64,000 bases of DNA from Mucilaginibacter psychrotolerans (GTDB lineage: Bacteria > Bacteroidota > Bacteroidia > Sphingobacteriales > Sphingobacteriaceae), in assembly GCF_004519315.1 (NCBI RefSeq), contig NZ_SOZE01000018.1, forward strand, positions 1 to 64,000. Direction: 5' to 3'. The position numbers were made by a program, and so were the translations under genes. The notes beneath the pieces were generated by a model. It was not told where the DNA came from and made no database searches. It saw only the letters and a program-made list of their open reading frames with translations. Positions 1-9,404 of the stretch are shown piece by piece. Position 1 is the first letter of the stretch. Every line of letters begins with the position of its first letter.

Positions 1-66
1 CTCCCAACACTTTTCATCAGTTGAGAATTTCTCAGTAAACTCCAGTATATTTAATCCTTGAAACAT
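1..66 (-). mobile_element. IS1595/ISXO2-like transposase, N-terminal fragment (cut by window edge)
   Basis: An ATG at 64-66 on the minus strand opens a frame that runs off the left edge after 22 codons. The peptide contains LNILEFTEKFSTDEKC, which resembles the N-terminal helical segment of IS1595/ISXO2-family transposases (hydrophobic-EF-x2-F-x2-E-x-C pattern before the zinc ribbon). Seen: the motif and open frame. Inferred: family membership, since the zinc ribbon and DDE domain lie outside the window. The inverted repeat of the element was not located between 67 and 193. Confidence 0.5.
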
Positions 67-193
67 AATTTTAGCTTGTTTGGTATCTATAGGTTAAATA
101 TACTAAAATTATTAGCAATACTCAGGCGCCTTATTCTACTATTAAATTCTGTCCATTTTATAAATTCGTTCAATTCGAGTTCAGACAAAAATC

Positions 194-2623
194 CTACCCA
201 TTCCCCACCCGTTCTATCTCGTCACTTGCACTGCCGCCGCTTCGTTTTACGGTTTTGTATTGTTTGCCAAAACGGTAGGTGAAGGATATACTGTAAACCC
301 GGCTATCTCTGCGCAACAAAAAGTACTCCGTTGCGCTGGGGAAGGTGGTAAAGCCTTCCATGGCATTGGTGTAGAATACATCGCGTGCGCTTATTTTCAG
401 CGTGCCTTTTTTGCCAAACACAGGGCGCGATAAACCTACCGACATTTGGCCGGTGGGGTAAAGCAACTCCGCCACATCGTTACGCGCGCGGGTGGTATAA
501 AAGCCCGATAGCTCGGCTGTGTATTTTTTGCCGATGCTGAATTGGTTGCTGGCATTCAGGTTCAACTGATCAATCTGCGTGGTGTAGGTATTGCCATTGA
601 AGCCTTTTAACTGCTTGTGGTTGTATTGGGCCTGGGCAGTAAGCTGCCACCAGCTTGTGGGCGTGGTAGTTAAAGTGAGCGATGCGCCCAGGTTATGGGT
701 AGTGCCTACGTTACCCTGGGTGTACAGTAAAATGGCATCATTACTTGGGGCGGCCACAAATATCTGCGAGAAATAGTTTTTGATACGGTTGTAGGATACT
801 GCCGTGCGCAGCAGGTTTTTATACTGATGACTCAGCTCAAAGTTCCAGCTGAATTGCGGCAGCAGGTATGGGTCGCCGGTGATGTAGGTGTATTTATTTA
901 CAATAAGGTAAAAAGGATTAAGGTTTTGAAAGGCCGGCCGGTCTATACGGCGACTGGCGGTTAAGGTGAAACTGTTAGCGCTATCTGCCTCCATACTTAA
1001 ATAGCCGCTCGGGAAAAACTGTCCGTACGAGCGCGAGAACGACGAATCTTTCTGCATGGCATTGCCCAATTGGCTGGCATCGTAACCGGTGTGCTCATAG
1101 CGCAATCCAAACTGCCCACTTACTTTACCCAATTTGGTATCATACGAAGTGTAGAGCGCGTTTATCCGCTCCTTATAAATAAAGTGGTTGTTCTTAACAT
1201 TGTCATCCGTCCAGGTACCGCCAATCAGGTTCTGGTAATCAGCCAGGTTATCTGTATTGCTAAACGAGGCTTTGCCGCCAAATGCCAGTACGTCGCTTTT
1301 CTTTAGCTTGATGGTATAATCCACCTTGGCGGATCCTATACTGATGGTAGTGGGGATATTTCCGCGCGATACTTCCAGGTAACCATTGGGGCCACTAAGC
1401 TCGTTTTGGAAGTTTTGGTTGGCTTTGATGCTGTAGTGCAGGTAATCGGCATCAAACGCAAGATCCTGATTTGCCGTAACCTTATGCCTGAGGTTAAGGT
1501 TGATGGCACCATTACGGAAATGGTTTTTGCTGGTGTTGGTGGTGTAAATGGACGAATCTACCACGCCTTGCGGGTTTTGCCAGTCGGCGTTGGCACGGTT
1601 GCTGGTATTGCGGTTAACGGCAGTACCGGTGAGCACAATGCCGATGGTGGTTTTATCGTTCAGGTAATAATCCAACCCGGTTTTTAGCGTGTTGTTTAGG
1701 GCTTTGATCGGCGAATACGAAAACTGATCGAGCAGGGCGGTAAGCTGGTTATTGCTGTCGTAGTATTTGCGCAGCGCATATATACTGAAAAAGTTGACGT
1801 TATAATTTGCGCTGTAATTGAGGAAAGTATTGAACTTCCCTACCCGGTAATTCAGCGTGAGGCTATTATTGGTTTTGGAGTAAACCCCCTGGCCAAAAGA
1901 ACCGGTTACCGAGCCATTGAAACCCTTCACCGTACTCTTTTTGGTTTTGATGTTGATGATGCCTGCATTGCCGCTGGCATCGAATTTTGCGGTAGGGTTG
2001 GCAATCAGTTCAATCTGCGATACCTGTGTAGCGCTCATGCTGCCCAGCAGGTTGGCCAGTTCGGTACCCGATAGGTAGGTGAGCTTATCATCTATCATTA
2101 CGGTTACGCCGGGCTTGCCGTTTAGCGCAATGCCACCGTTGCGGTCTACTGTTACGCCGGGCGAACGCTCCAGCACCTCCAGCACGGTAGAGCCAGTGTT
2201 GGTAACGGATGCGTTCACATCCAGCACCACCTTGCCTTGTTTATATTGTACAGGCAGTGTTTTGGCGGTAATACTTACTTCGGTGAGCCCGGTGCTGGCG
2301 GCTTGTAGGGTAACAGAATCTTTGCTGATGCCGGGGATATGGTACGCGCGCGTGGTAAGGGGCGTATAACCTGTATAGGTAATCACGAAAGTATAATCGC
2401 CTGTTTTAATATTGCTAAAGCTGGCCATGCCCTGCAAGTTGGTGAGGGTAGTTTGCAGCACAGTACTCCCTTGTTGCAGTTTAACGGTAGCAGCCTCGGC
2501 AGGCTGGGCTTTTTCTACAGATACGATGAGCGTGAAACGGTGCGCATTATTGGGCTGGCTGTGGGCATATAGGCAAAAAAAGCATAGCAAGGCCATGCAG
2601 GCACTCGTTTTTAAATAATTCAT
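194..2623 (-). CDS. TonB-dependent-receptor-like outer-membrane beta-barrel protein
   Basis: 809 aa. A signal peptide (about residues 1-22, ending HSQ) is followed by a carboxypeptidase-regulatory-like beta-sandwich (about 27-110), a plug-like segment (about 120-235, with the short motifs NGKPGVTVMIDD and NAGIINIKTKK) and a long beta-strand-rich barrel to the C-terminus (YRFGKQ followed by a charged tail). This is the architecture of Bacteroidota outer membrane beta-barrel family proteins related to TonB receptors. No SusD partner is adjacent, so a SusCD polysaccharide locus is not supported. The substrate cannot be read from sequence. The C-terminus looks complete even though an IS fragment lies about 130 bp further downstream. 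The gene appears monocistronic. Confidence 0.85.
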   Translation of the reverse strand: MNYLKTSACMALLCFFCLYAHSQPNNAHRFTLIVSVEKAQPAEAATVKLQQGSTVLQTTLTNLQGMASFSNIKTGDYTFVITYTGYTPLTTRAYHIPGISKDSVTLQAASTGLTEVSITAKTLPVQYKQGKVVLDVNASVTNTGSTVLEVLERSPGVTVDRNGGIALNGKPGVTVMIDDKLTYLSGTELANLLGSMSATQVSQIELIANPTAKFDASGNAGIINIKTKKSTVKGFNGSVTGSFGQGVYSKTNNSLTLNYRVGKFNTFLNYSANYNVNFFSIYALRKYYDSNNQLTALLDQFSYSPIKALNNTLKTGLDYYLNDKTTIGIVLTGTAVNRNTSNRANADWQNPQGVVDSSIYTTNTSKNHFRNGAINLNLRHKVTANQDLAFDADYLHYSIKANQNFQNELSGPNGYLEVSRGNIPTTISIGSAKVDYTIKLKKSDVLAFGGKASFSNTDNLADYQNLIGGTWTDDNVKNNHFIYKERINALYTSYDTKLGKVSGQFGLRYEHTGYDASQLGNAMQKDSSFSRSYGQFFPSGYLSMEADSANSFTLTASRRIDRPAFQNLNPFYLIVNKYTYITGDPYLLPQFSWNFELSHQYKNLLRTAVSYNRIKNYFSQIFVAAPSNDAILLYTQGNVGTTHNLGASLTLTTTPTSWWQLTAQAQYNHKQLKGFNGNTYTTQIDQLNLNASNQFSIGKKYTAELSGFYTTRARNDVAELLYPTGQMSVGLSRPVFGKKGTLKISARDVFYTNAMEGFTTFPSATEYFLLRRDSRVYSISFTYRFGKQYKTVKRSGGSASDEIERVGNG

Positions 2624-2770
2624 CGATCAGTATTTTTTGTAAGACTCCCGCACTTCTTTAATAGTTACAGGTCGCCTTAGCAATATTTAAAGCGTATAGT
2701 TACTGTTGGTAGAGAAATAGATAACGCAGACAGTCAATGCTTTTAAGTTAATGAGATGCTGTAAAGTTGA

Positions 2771-2835
2771 TTTCACGCAAAGGCGCGAAGAATTTTAAGC
2801 TTTTAACTTTGCGGTCTTGGCGCCTTTGCGTGAAA
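2771..2835. repeat. Intergenic inverted repeat, TTTCACGCAAAGGCGC family
   Basis: Perfect 16-bp arms, TTTCACGCAAAGGCGC at 2771-2786 and its complement at 2820-2835, lie between two minus-strand genes. Related pairs occur at 54974-55127 and 59186-59225, so this is a dispersed family. The position, downstream of the peptidase gene, fits a transcript-end hairpin, but no long T-run follows. Confidence 0.8.
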
Positions 2836-2865
2836 TCAGTCCACTTTATATTCAAAATCGAAGCC

Positions 2866-4884
2866 CTACCAAATCCTTATCCTCTCATTTTCGGCTTTAT
2901 AATTTTTATCGCCCGGCTGTACGTTAAACGCCCCATAAAACGGGTCGAAATTCATCAAAGGGCCGTTTACACGCCACATGGCAGGCGAATGCGGATTGGT
3001 ATTTACATAGGTGCGCAGGAACGCGTCCCTTGTTTTTACGCGCCATATCCGGGCAATCGACAGGAAAAAGCGTTGGTCGGGCGTAAAGCCATCAATTTTA
3101 ACATTTCCCTTTCCTTGCTCTGTCATCTTGAAAGCATCATAAGCTATGGCAATACCGCCGTTATCGGCAGTGTTTTCGCCCAGCGTAAGTGCACCTTTTA
3201 CATGAACAGTATCTAAAACCGTAAATGAACCATATAACTTAACCACCTGGCTTGTTTTAGCTTTGAATTTTTCATAATCCTCCTTGGTCCACCAGTTTTT
3301 TACGTTGCCATCCTTATCAAATTGGGCACCCTGGTCGTCAAAGGCGTGTGTCATTTCGTGACCTATGACCATCCCGATGCCGCCGTAGTTAATGGCATCG
3401 TCTGCCGAAAAATCAAAATAGGGGAACTGCAGGATGCCTGCGGGGAACACGATCTCGTTATACGACGGGTTGTAGTAGGCGGTAACCGTAGAAGGTGTGG
3501 TGCCCCACTCGGTTTTATCAACAGGCTTATTCAGTTTTGCCAATTGAACCTGGTAGTCGTTTTGGTTAAGCGAGAGTACGTTTTCAAAATAGTGATTGCG
3601 GTTGATACGCACCCTGTCGTAATTACGCCATACATCGGGGTAGCCTATTTTTTTGGTAATAGCATACAGTTTTTCTTTTGCCTTTTGTTTGGTGCTATCG
3701 CTCATCCAATCCAGGTGATTGATCCTGTTTTCGAACGATTTTTGCAGGTTATTCACCAGCACCAGTACGCGTTTTTTGGCATCCTCGTTAAAATACCTTT
3801 TTACATACAACTGCCCCAATGCCTGGCCCAAATAGTTATCTACATCATCGGTGATGATTTGCCTGCGCGACTTTTGCTTATTCTGCCCCGATAATACTTT
3901 ACGGAACTCAAAAGAAGCATCTACAAACGGTTTGCTCATTGTGCCGGCGTAGTTGATAAGTGTATTGGCTTTTAAGTAGATTTTCCAATCGTTTAAGGGA
4001 ACAGACTTTAACAATGCATTCACCTTATTGTAGTAAGCAGGCTGCGCCATGTCGATCGTATCGGTTTTGGCACCTAAGTTGGCAAGCAATACTGCCCAGT
4101 TAATGTTAGCCTGCGTTTTGCCAAGGGATTTGACAGCCACTTTATGGTAATTGGCATTGATGTCCCTTAACTCGATATTGGTTTTATGCGATGCTACAAT
4201 TTGTTTCTCAATGCTATAACAAACGGCGGCATTCCTGGTGGCTGTAGCGGCACTGCTGCCAGTCAATTGAAATAAGGTGCTGATGTATTTTTTATAGGCT
4301 TGCTGCGTGCGCAGGGTAGAAGAGTCTGTTTTTAAATAATAACCCTTTTCCGGTAAGCCGGTGCCACTTTGGTAAGCATGGGCTATGTTAATACTGCTAT
4401 TCTTGTTATCGGGCGAGATACCGAAGCTAATGATGGAGGAGTTGCCCGTTTTTGCTTCATCCGCTACAAATTTCATGAGCGATGCAACGTTGGTTATCGC
4501 ATTGATACGAGCCAGTATAGGCGCAACAGGCTGGTATCCGCGTTTGTTGATGGTTAAGGTGTCCATGCCCGAAGCATAAAAATCGCCAACTTTTTGGTCG
4601 ATGCTGCCCATGGTATTTTTCGTTTTCGAAACACTATCCAGGATATTTTGCAGCAGTTGCTTTTGCGGGATATTGAGGAACGAGTAAGACCCCACGCCGG
4701 CCTGGTCATCCGCAATTTTGGCGGTATCGTACCAGCGGCCGTTCACAAAACGGAAGAAATTGTCGCCCGGCTTTATAGTGGAATCTATTCCGGCTACATC
4801 AACGAAACGTTTTTTGGGCCCATCCAAAAAGGTCCATGCGCTCAGGATACATAAGGCTAAACAGGTGTAAAGTACTTTCTTCAT
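2866..4884 (-). CDS. M13-family (neprilysin-like) zinc metallopeptidase
   Basis: 672 aa. An N-terminal signal peptide (MKKVLYTCLALCILSAWTF) precedes an all-helical M13 N-domain and a C-terminal catalytic domain. The zinc site is HEMTH near residue 508, preceded by GGIGMVIG, and the second zinc-ligand motif ENTADNGG is near residue 568. Both are diagnostic for peptidase family M13. The length matches secreted bacterial PepO-like enzymes. It probably degrades peptides in the periplasm or is surface-exposed. It lies in the same orientation as the outer-membrane protein gene but 240 bp away with a hairpin between, so it is probably transcribed separately. Confidence 0.93.
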   Translation of the reverse strand: MKKVLYTCLALCILSAWTFLDGPKKRFVDVAGIDSTIKPGDNFFRFVNGRWYDTAKIADDQAGVGSYSFLNIPQKQLLQNILDSVSKTKNTMGSIDQKVGDFYASGMDTLTINKRGYQPVAPILARINAITNVASLMKFVADEAKTGNSSIISFGISPDNKNSSINIAHAYQSGTGLPEKGYYLKTDSSTLRTQQAYKKYISTLFQLTGSSAATATRNAAVCYSIEKQIVASHKTNIELRDINANYHKVAVKSLGKTQANINWAVLLANLGAKTDTIDMAQPAYYNKVNALLKSVPLNDWKIYLKANTLINYAGTMSKPFVDASFEFRKVLSGQNKQKSRRQIITDDVDNYLGQALGQLYVKRYFNEDAKKRVLVLVNNLQKSFENRINHLDWMSDSTKQKAKEKLYAITKKIGYPDVWRNYDRVRINRNHYFENVLSLNQNDYQVQLAKLNKPVDKTEWGTTPSTVTAYYNPSYNEIVFPAGILQFPYFDFSADDAINYGGIGMVIGHEMTHAFDDQGAQFDKDGNVKNWWTKEDYEKFKAKTSQVVKLYGSFTVLDTVHVKGALTLGENTADNGGIAIAYDAFKMTEQGKGNVKIDGFTPDQRFFLSIARIWRVKTRDAFLRTYVNTNPHSPAMWRVNGPLMNFDPFYGAFNVQPGDKNYKAENERIRIW

Positions 4885-4921
4885 AACATTTATACAATTG
4901 TTTAAAGATAGAAACTTTTAA

Positions 4922-4973
4922 GTTATTAAACGCCGAACACCGAATGCCAAACGCCGAATTGCGAAGTGAAAAA
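4922..4973. repeat. Left copy of ~52-bp direct repeat flanking the Shedu gene
   Basis: The block begins GTTATTAAACGCCGAACACC and runs to GCGAAGTGAAAAA. The same block with about four differences recurs in direct orientation at 6544-6595, on the other side of the Shedu gene. It lies between the peptidase start and the Shedu promoter. Confidence 0.85.
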
Positions 4974-4999
4974 GATTTTTATGTTTACCGATTTAATAC

Positions 5000-5031
5000 T
5001 TTGGTTGGTCCACAAAACATATGTACTTTCA
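5000..5031 (+). promoter_or_regulatory. Candidate promoter of the Shedu gene
   Basis: TTTG at 5000-5003 is separated by exactly 20 bases from TACTTTCA at 5024-5031, a near match to TAnnTTTG. Transcription would start near 5036, which supports translation from the ATG at 5048 rather than one at 5021. Confidence 0.5.
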
Positions 5032-5047
5032 CCTTAAACAAAAACTT

Positions 5048-6484
5048 ATGGCCCTTCCTTACCCGTCTGAATCCCTGCAACCTGAGGGACTATTGGAAGT
5101 TGAGCAAATTTCTGATTGTCTTTATAGAGGGTATTTTACACCTCCCGCAAATGCAATCTCTCAATATGATAGAAATCCTGACCAGTACAAAAGACGCATA
5201 GCAGAAGTTGATATCCAGTTAAAAACCATTACGATTGTGCCGTTTAAGGTTTGGAGTCTGGTCCCAATGAGCAAACGTTACTTTAAATTAGCGGAAATAG
5301 TTTTTGAGCTTTCAGGGTATGAGGAACGATATCTTGAAGGAGCCTGGGATTTTGAAGGTTTACTTTCTATTGCAGTACCTGAAGTCTTCACACAAGATAT
5401 CAATTATGGCTTTGGCTTCAAAAAGCACTATACGCATATCGCTTCTATTCTTGAGCAACTGGATGTTGAAAAACTAGTAATTACCACGAAACAGAAAACC
5501 AATATTGATGCTGCTAATCACATAGCTACCATTAACAGGTTCGACTTGGACGGATTCAAAAGAACGGTTGATACAATCATTCGGCGTTCCCAAGCGCTTA
5601 CTGTCAATATGAAGCGGGATGCGTTGAGTGCTGCGCTATTTGCTGCTCTTCAAAATTCTGATACTACTGTAAAAACTCCTGGGAAAATATCCAAAGAGGA
5701 ATTTGTAACTCTTGTCGGAAAAACTAACCGATTCGTTGAGAATGGAGCAACTTCGACTGAACGAAAAGAGGCGCTTACCGTCATACATAAAAATGTAAAT
5801 AAGATTTTTGAGCAGCAGCCTCAAGAATTTATCAAATTGAAGAATGACCTGGAGCTCGTTAATTTGGAAAAATTGATTGAAAGGTTTGAAGGGATGATTG
5901 AGAAGAAGGTAAGTGAAGCGCAATGGCAGACTCTTTTCCAACAAAATCCCTTTGTCATCAACATGGCGTTCGGAATCCCAGTCGTGAGCGTTCAGGGCCA
6001 AGCTTCCGTCGGGGGGCGCCGGTTGTCAGGGGGCGGAGAAAAAATAGCGGACTTTTTGGTCAAAAATTCCCTTAGTAACAATACCGCAATAGTGGAAATT
6101 AAAACTCCAGCCACTAATCTGATTTATGCAACGGCTTATCGAAGCGGCGTTCACGGCCCTTCGCAAGAACTTAGTGCGGCTGTCACTCAAGTGCTTGATC
6201 AAGTTTATTTTTTACAAAAAGAAATCAATAGCATAAAAGTAAATTCAAAAATTTATAACATTGAAACTTATCATGTCCTCGGAATATTGATTGTTGGTTT
6301 AACACCAAAGGGGACTGATGAGCAGAAATCCTTTGAATATTTCAGAGCTAACTCTAAGAATGTACAAATTATTACTTTTGATGAGCTGTTAGAAAAACTG
6401 AAATATTTATATCAGTTCCTCTTGCCAGATAAGCCTCACACTACATCTTCCGTAGATAGTGTTGACGATGACCTTCCGTTTTAA
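5048..6484 (+). CDS. sduA: Shedu-type (DUF4263) anti-phage nuclease
   Basis: 478 aa from the ATG at 5048; an upstream ATG at 5021 would overlap the predicted -7 box. The C-terminal half carries a PD-(D/E)xK nuclease core: D335 (in IADFL) followed by E350-x-K352 (in VEIKT), preceded by the glycine-rich GGRRLSGGGEK, which is the DUF4263/SduA pattern. The N-terminal ~270 residues are a family-variable region without a motif I recognise and include a long charged helical stretch. Shedu systems are single-gene defences, and no partner gene is present. The gene is more A/T-rich than its neighbours and sits between two near-identical direct repeats, both consistent with acquisition. The DUF4263 assignment is firm; activity against phage is inferred from the family. 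Confidence 0.85.
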   Translation: MALPYPSESLQPEGLLEVEQISDCLYRGYFTPPANAISQYDRNPDQYKRRIAEVDIQLKTITIVPFKVWSLVPMSKRYFKLAEIVFELSGYEERYLEGAWDFEGLLSIAVPEVFTQDINYGFGFKKHYTHIASILEQLDVEKLVITTKQKTNIDAANHIATINRFDLDGFKRTVDTIIRRSQALTVNMKRDALSAALFAALQNSDTTVKTPGKISKEEFVTLVGKTNRFVENGATSTERKEALTVIHKNVNKIFEQQPQEFIKLKNDLELVNLEKLIERFEGMIEKKVSEAQWQTLFQQNPFVINMAFGIPVVSVQGQASVGGRRLSGGGEKIADFLVKNSLSNNTAIVEIKTPATNLIYATAYRSGVHGPSQELSAAVTQVLDQVYFLQKEINSIKVNSKIYNIETYHVLGILIVGLTPKGTDEQKSFEYFRANSKNVQIITFDELLEKLKYLYQFLLPDKPHTTSSVDSVDDDLPF

Positions 6485-6543
6485 TGAATTATTAAATTTG
6501 AAACATCGCATATTTACGTGTGGGCACCTTGACCAGGCGAATG

Positions 6544-6595
6544 GTTATTAAACGCCGAACACCGAATGCTGAACGCCGAATTGCGAAGTAAAAAA
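6544..6595. repeat. Right copy of direct repeat flanking the Shedu gene
   Basis: Near-identical to 4922-4973 in the same orientation. This copy also has an inverted partner, ATTCGGTGTTC at 6620-6630, which can pair with GAACACCGAAT inside the repeat. The left copy lacks that partner, suggesting that the right side holds the original intergenic element. Confidence 0.85.
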
Positions 6596-6669
6596 TCACT
6601 TCATCATTCATCATTCGAAATTCGGTGTTCAAAATTCTATTCCCCCTTCAGGGGGTTAGGGGGCTTCGC

Positions 6670-7773
6670 TTACACGTTAAACCTAAAGTGCATGATGTCG
6701 CCATCCTGTACAATATAGGTCTTGCCTTCTATGCCCATTTTGCCCGCTTCTTTGATAGCTGCTTCCGAGCCGTTATGTTTTACAAAATCTTCGTATTTGA
6801 TAACCTCCGCGCGGATAAAACCTTTTTCGAAATCGGTATGGATAACGCCCGCAGCCTGCGGTGCTGTAAAGCCCTGGGTTATGGTCCAGGCGCGAACTTC
6901 CTGCACACCGGCGGTGAAGTAAGTGGCGAGGTTAAGCAGGCGGTAAGCTGCTTTGATCAGTTTATTTACACCCGATTCGGCCAGGCCCAGGTCCGATAAA
7001 AACATCTGGCGGTCATCGTACGAATCCATTTCGGCAATCTCTGCTTCAATCTGTGCAGAGATAATAAGCACCTCGGCATTTTCTTCTTTAGCTACGGCTT
7101 TTACGCGTTCTACATAAGCATTGCCTGTAACAACCGAGCCTTCGTCCACATTACAAACGTACATTACCGGTTTAGCGGTAAGCAACCATATATCGGCAAT
7201 ATATTCCTGGTCTTCTTCGGCAACAGGGGCGGTACGGGCGCTTTTACCTTCCAGCAGGTGGTTGCGGTAAATGGTCAGCACATCGTAAGCTTTCTTGGCT
7301 TCTTTGTCACCGCCGGTTTTGGCCATCTTTTCTATTTTCGATATCTTTTTTTCTATCGAATCCAAATCCTTCAGTTGTAATTCGGTATCAATGATCTCCT
7401 TATCGCGGATAGGATCTACCGAGCCATCAACATGTATCACGTTATCGTTATCAAAGCAGCGTAAAACGTGGATAATCGCATTGGTGGCACGTATATTGGC
7501 CAAAAACTGGTTGCCCAAGCCTTCGCCTTTGCTGGCACCTTTTACCAGGCCGGCAATATCTACTATTTCGATAACGTTTGGCATTATGCTCTTGGGCTTC
7601 ACTATTTCGGTAAGCTTGGTGAGGCGCTCATCCGGAACAGTAATTACGCCCACGTTGGGCTCAATGGTACAAAACGGAAAGTTAGCCGCCTGTGCCTTGG
7701 CATTTGATAAACAGTTAAAAAGCGTCGATTTCCCCACGTTTGGCAAACCCACTATACCACATTGTAAACCCAT
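6670..7773 (-). CDS. ychF: Redox-regulated ATPase / ribosome-binding GTPase family protein YchF
   Basis: 367 aa, the normal length of YchF/OLA1. The P-loop G9-LPNVGKST is at residues 9-17, with DIAGLVKGASKGEGLGN as switch II. The NxxE variant of the base-specificity motif (CNVDEGS, about residue 206) makes these proteins prefer ATP over GTP. A TGS domain follows from about residue 280. YchF binds the ribosome and is linked to stress and redox responses. A -7 box lies about 90 bp upstream and the leader contains short repeated words. The gene is monocistronic. Confidence 0.97.
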   Translation of the reverse strand: MGLQCGIVGLPNVGKSTLFNCLSNAKAQAANFPFCTIEPNVGVITVPDERLTKLTEIVKPKSIMPNVIEIVDIAGLVKGASKGEGLGNQFLANIRATNAIIHVLRCFDNDNVIHVDGSVDPIRDKEIIDTELQLKDLDSIEKKISKIEKMAKTGGDKEAKKAYDVLTIYRNHLLEGKSARTAPVAEEDQEYIADIWLLTAKPVMYVCNVDEGSVVTGNAYVERVKAVAKEENAEVLIISAQIEAEIAEMDSYDDRQMFLSDLGLAESGVNKLIKAAYRLLNLATYFTAGVQEVRAWTITQGFTAPQAAGVIHTDFEKGFIRAEVIKYEDFVKHNGSEAAIKEAGKMGIEGKTYIVQDGDIMHFRFNV

Positions 7774-7863
7774 ATTTTATTTTTTAGAATCAAGAAGCGA
7801 GAATCAGGATGCAAGACAAAAATCTTGATTCTTGACTCTTGTTTCCTGACTCTTTTAAAGGCG

Positions 7864-7871
7864 CAAAGATA
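7864..7871 (-). promoter_or_regulatory. -7 box upstream of ychF
   Basis: The minus strand reads TATCTTTG followed by CGCC, an exact TAnnTTTG match. It would give a leader of about 85 nt containing short imperfect repeats around AATCAAGA. Confidence 0.5.
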
Positions 7872-7973
7872 ACAGAAAAAAAGCCTTGAAATTTGAAAAA
7901 ATAAACGACTTTTGCCAGCATAACAGCAGGGTATAAACAAGGTTAAAAAGATGTAAACAAGAGGGTTTGTGGT

Positions 7974-9344
7974 ATGGAAGAAATGGTTGAACAGGTAGAA
8001 CTATTGCTGGAGCAGGAAAACGCAGCGCAACTGCAGGATTATTTGAACAACCTGAATATATCTGATGTTGAGGAACTTATAGGCGAAATTCCCGAACACG
8101 GCCCCAAAATAATTGCTACCTTATCGCTCAACCGGGCGGTAAACGTATTCCGCATACTCGATTTCCCCACCCAGGAGCGCATCATCAAAAAACTTACCGG
8201 CCAAAAAGTTGGCGAGATATTGAATGCCCTGCCGCCCGATGACCGCACCTCTTTTTTTGCCGAATTGCACGGCGATGCGGTAAAGAACCTCATTCTGCAT
8301 CTTAGTCCGGAAGACCGCAAAGAAGCCCTTTCCCTATTAGGTTATGAAGAGGAAAGCGTTGGCCGTTTGATGACGCCGGATTACGTGGCCGTTAAGAAAA
8401 CATGGGACGTAACGCGTGTACTATCGCACATACGCCGCTACGGTAAAAACTCCGAAACCATCGACGTTATTTATGTGATCGACGAGAACGGCGTACTGCT
8501 GGATGATATCCGTATCCGCGAGATATTGCTGGTAAAACCCGAAACCAAGGTAAGCGATTTGATGGACGGCCGCCTGATAGCCCTCAGTGCGAGCGATCCG
8601 CAGGAAGAAGCCATCAACGTTTTCAGGATGAACAACCGCACAGCCTTGCCGGTGACAGATGCAGAAGGCATATTGCTGGGCATTGTTACGGTAGATGATA
8701 TCTTGTGGATAGCCAACGAAGAATACACCGAAGACATCCAAAAGATTGGTGGTACCGAGGCCTTAGACGAGCCTTACCTCGATATCAACCTGTTTTTGCT
8801 GGTAAAAAAACGTGTTGGCTGGTTGGTAATATTATTCCTGGGCGAAATGCTAACCGCTACTGCTATGGGCTTTTTTGAGCACGCTATTGAAAAGGCTGTG
8901 GTGCTGGCATTGTTTATACCACTCATTATTTCCAGCGGCGGTAACAGCGGTTCGCAGGCATCAACATTAATTATACAGGCAATGGCCCTCGGCGAAGTAA
9001 CCATTGCCGATTGGTGGCGTGTAATGCGCCGCGAAATATTGTCCGGTTTAATGTTGGGAATAACTTTGGGTGTTATCGGCTTTTTCCGCATAGCGGCATT
9101 CAGTTTGTTTAGCACTATGTACGGCCCGCACTGGATATTGGTTGGGGCTACCATCGGTTTTTCATTGGTAGGGGTGGTGCTTTGGGGTTCGCTGGCGGGC
9201 TCTATGCTGCCATTGCTATTAAAGAAACTCGGTGCCGACCCGGCCACCTCTTCCGCACCATTCGTAGCTACGTTGGTTGATGTAACGGGTCTCATTATCT
9301 ACTTTACGGTGGCTGTGCTTTTCATGAAAGGCGTTTTATTGTAA
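7974..9344 (+). CDS. mgtE: Magnesium transporter MgtE
   Basis: 456 aa. The domain order is canonical: an N-terminal cytosolic helical superhelix (about 1-135), two CBS domains (about 140-255) and a five-helix membrane domain (about 285-456) with PLIISSGGNSGSQAST in the first pore region. MgtE is a homodimeric Mg2+ channel in the inner membrane, gated by Mg2+ binding between the N and CBS domains. The start is the ATG at 7974, which gives the expected N-terminus. It is divergent from ychF and is followed by a DUF5362 gene after 60 bp. Confidence 0.95.
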   Translation: MEEMVEQVELLLEQENAAQLQDYLNNLNISDVEELIGEIPEHGPKIIATLSLNRAVNVFRILDFPTQERIIKKLTGQKVGEILNALPPDDRTSFFAELHGDAVKNLILHLSPEDRKEALSLLGYEEESVGRLMTPDYVAVKKTWDVTRVLSHIRRYGKNSETIDVIYVIDENGVLLDDIRIREILLVKPETKVSDLMDGRLIALSASDPQEEAINVFRMNNRTALPVTDAEGILLGIVTVDDILWIANEEYTEDIQKIGGTEALDEPYLDINLFLLVKKRVGWLVILFLGEMLTATAMGFFEHAIEKAVVLALFIPLIISSGGNSGSQASTLIIQAMALGEVTIADWWRVMRREILSGLMLGITLGVIGFFRIAAFSLFSTMYGPHWILVGATIGFSLVGVVLWGSLAGSMLPLLLKKLGADPATSSAPFVATLVDVTGLIIYFTVAVLFMKGVLL

Positions 9345-9404
9345 ATTTTGTTGGCGTTTGCGTAGTTTTTTTATATTTTTAAAAGAAATACTTAAACCCA
9401 AACA

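Noticed and set aside
75..193. Minus-strand frame reading LNEFIKWTEFNS between the IS fragment and the receptor gene
   Set aside because: It has no start and overlaps the receptor end; nothing supports a gene, and it may be IS or random sequence.
5021..5047. ATG at 5021 as the Shedu start
   Set aside because: It overlaps the predicted -7 box, so the transcript would begin after it; ATG 5048 is preferred.
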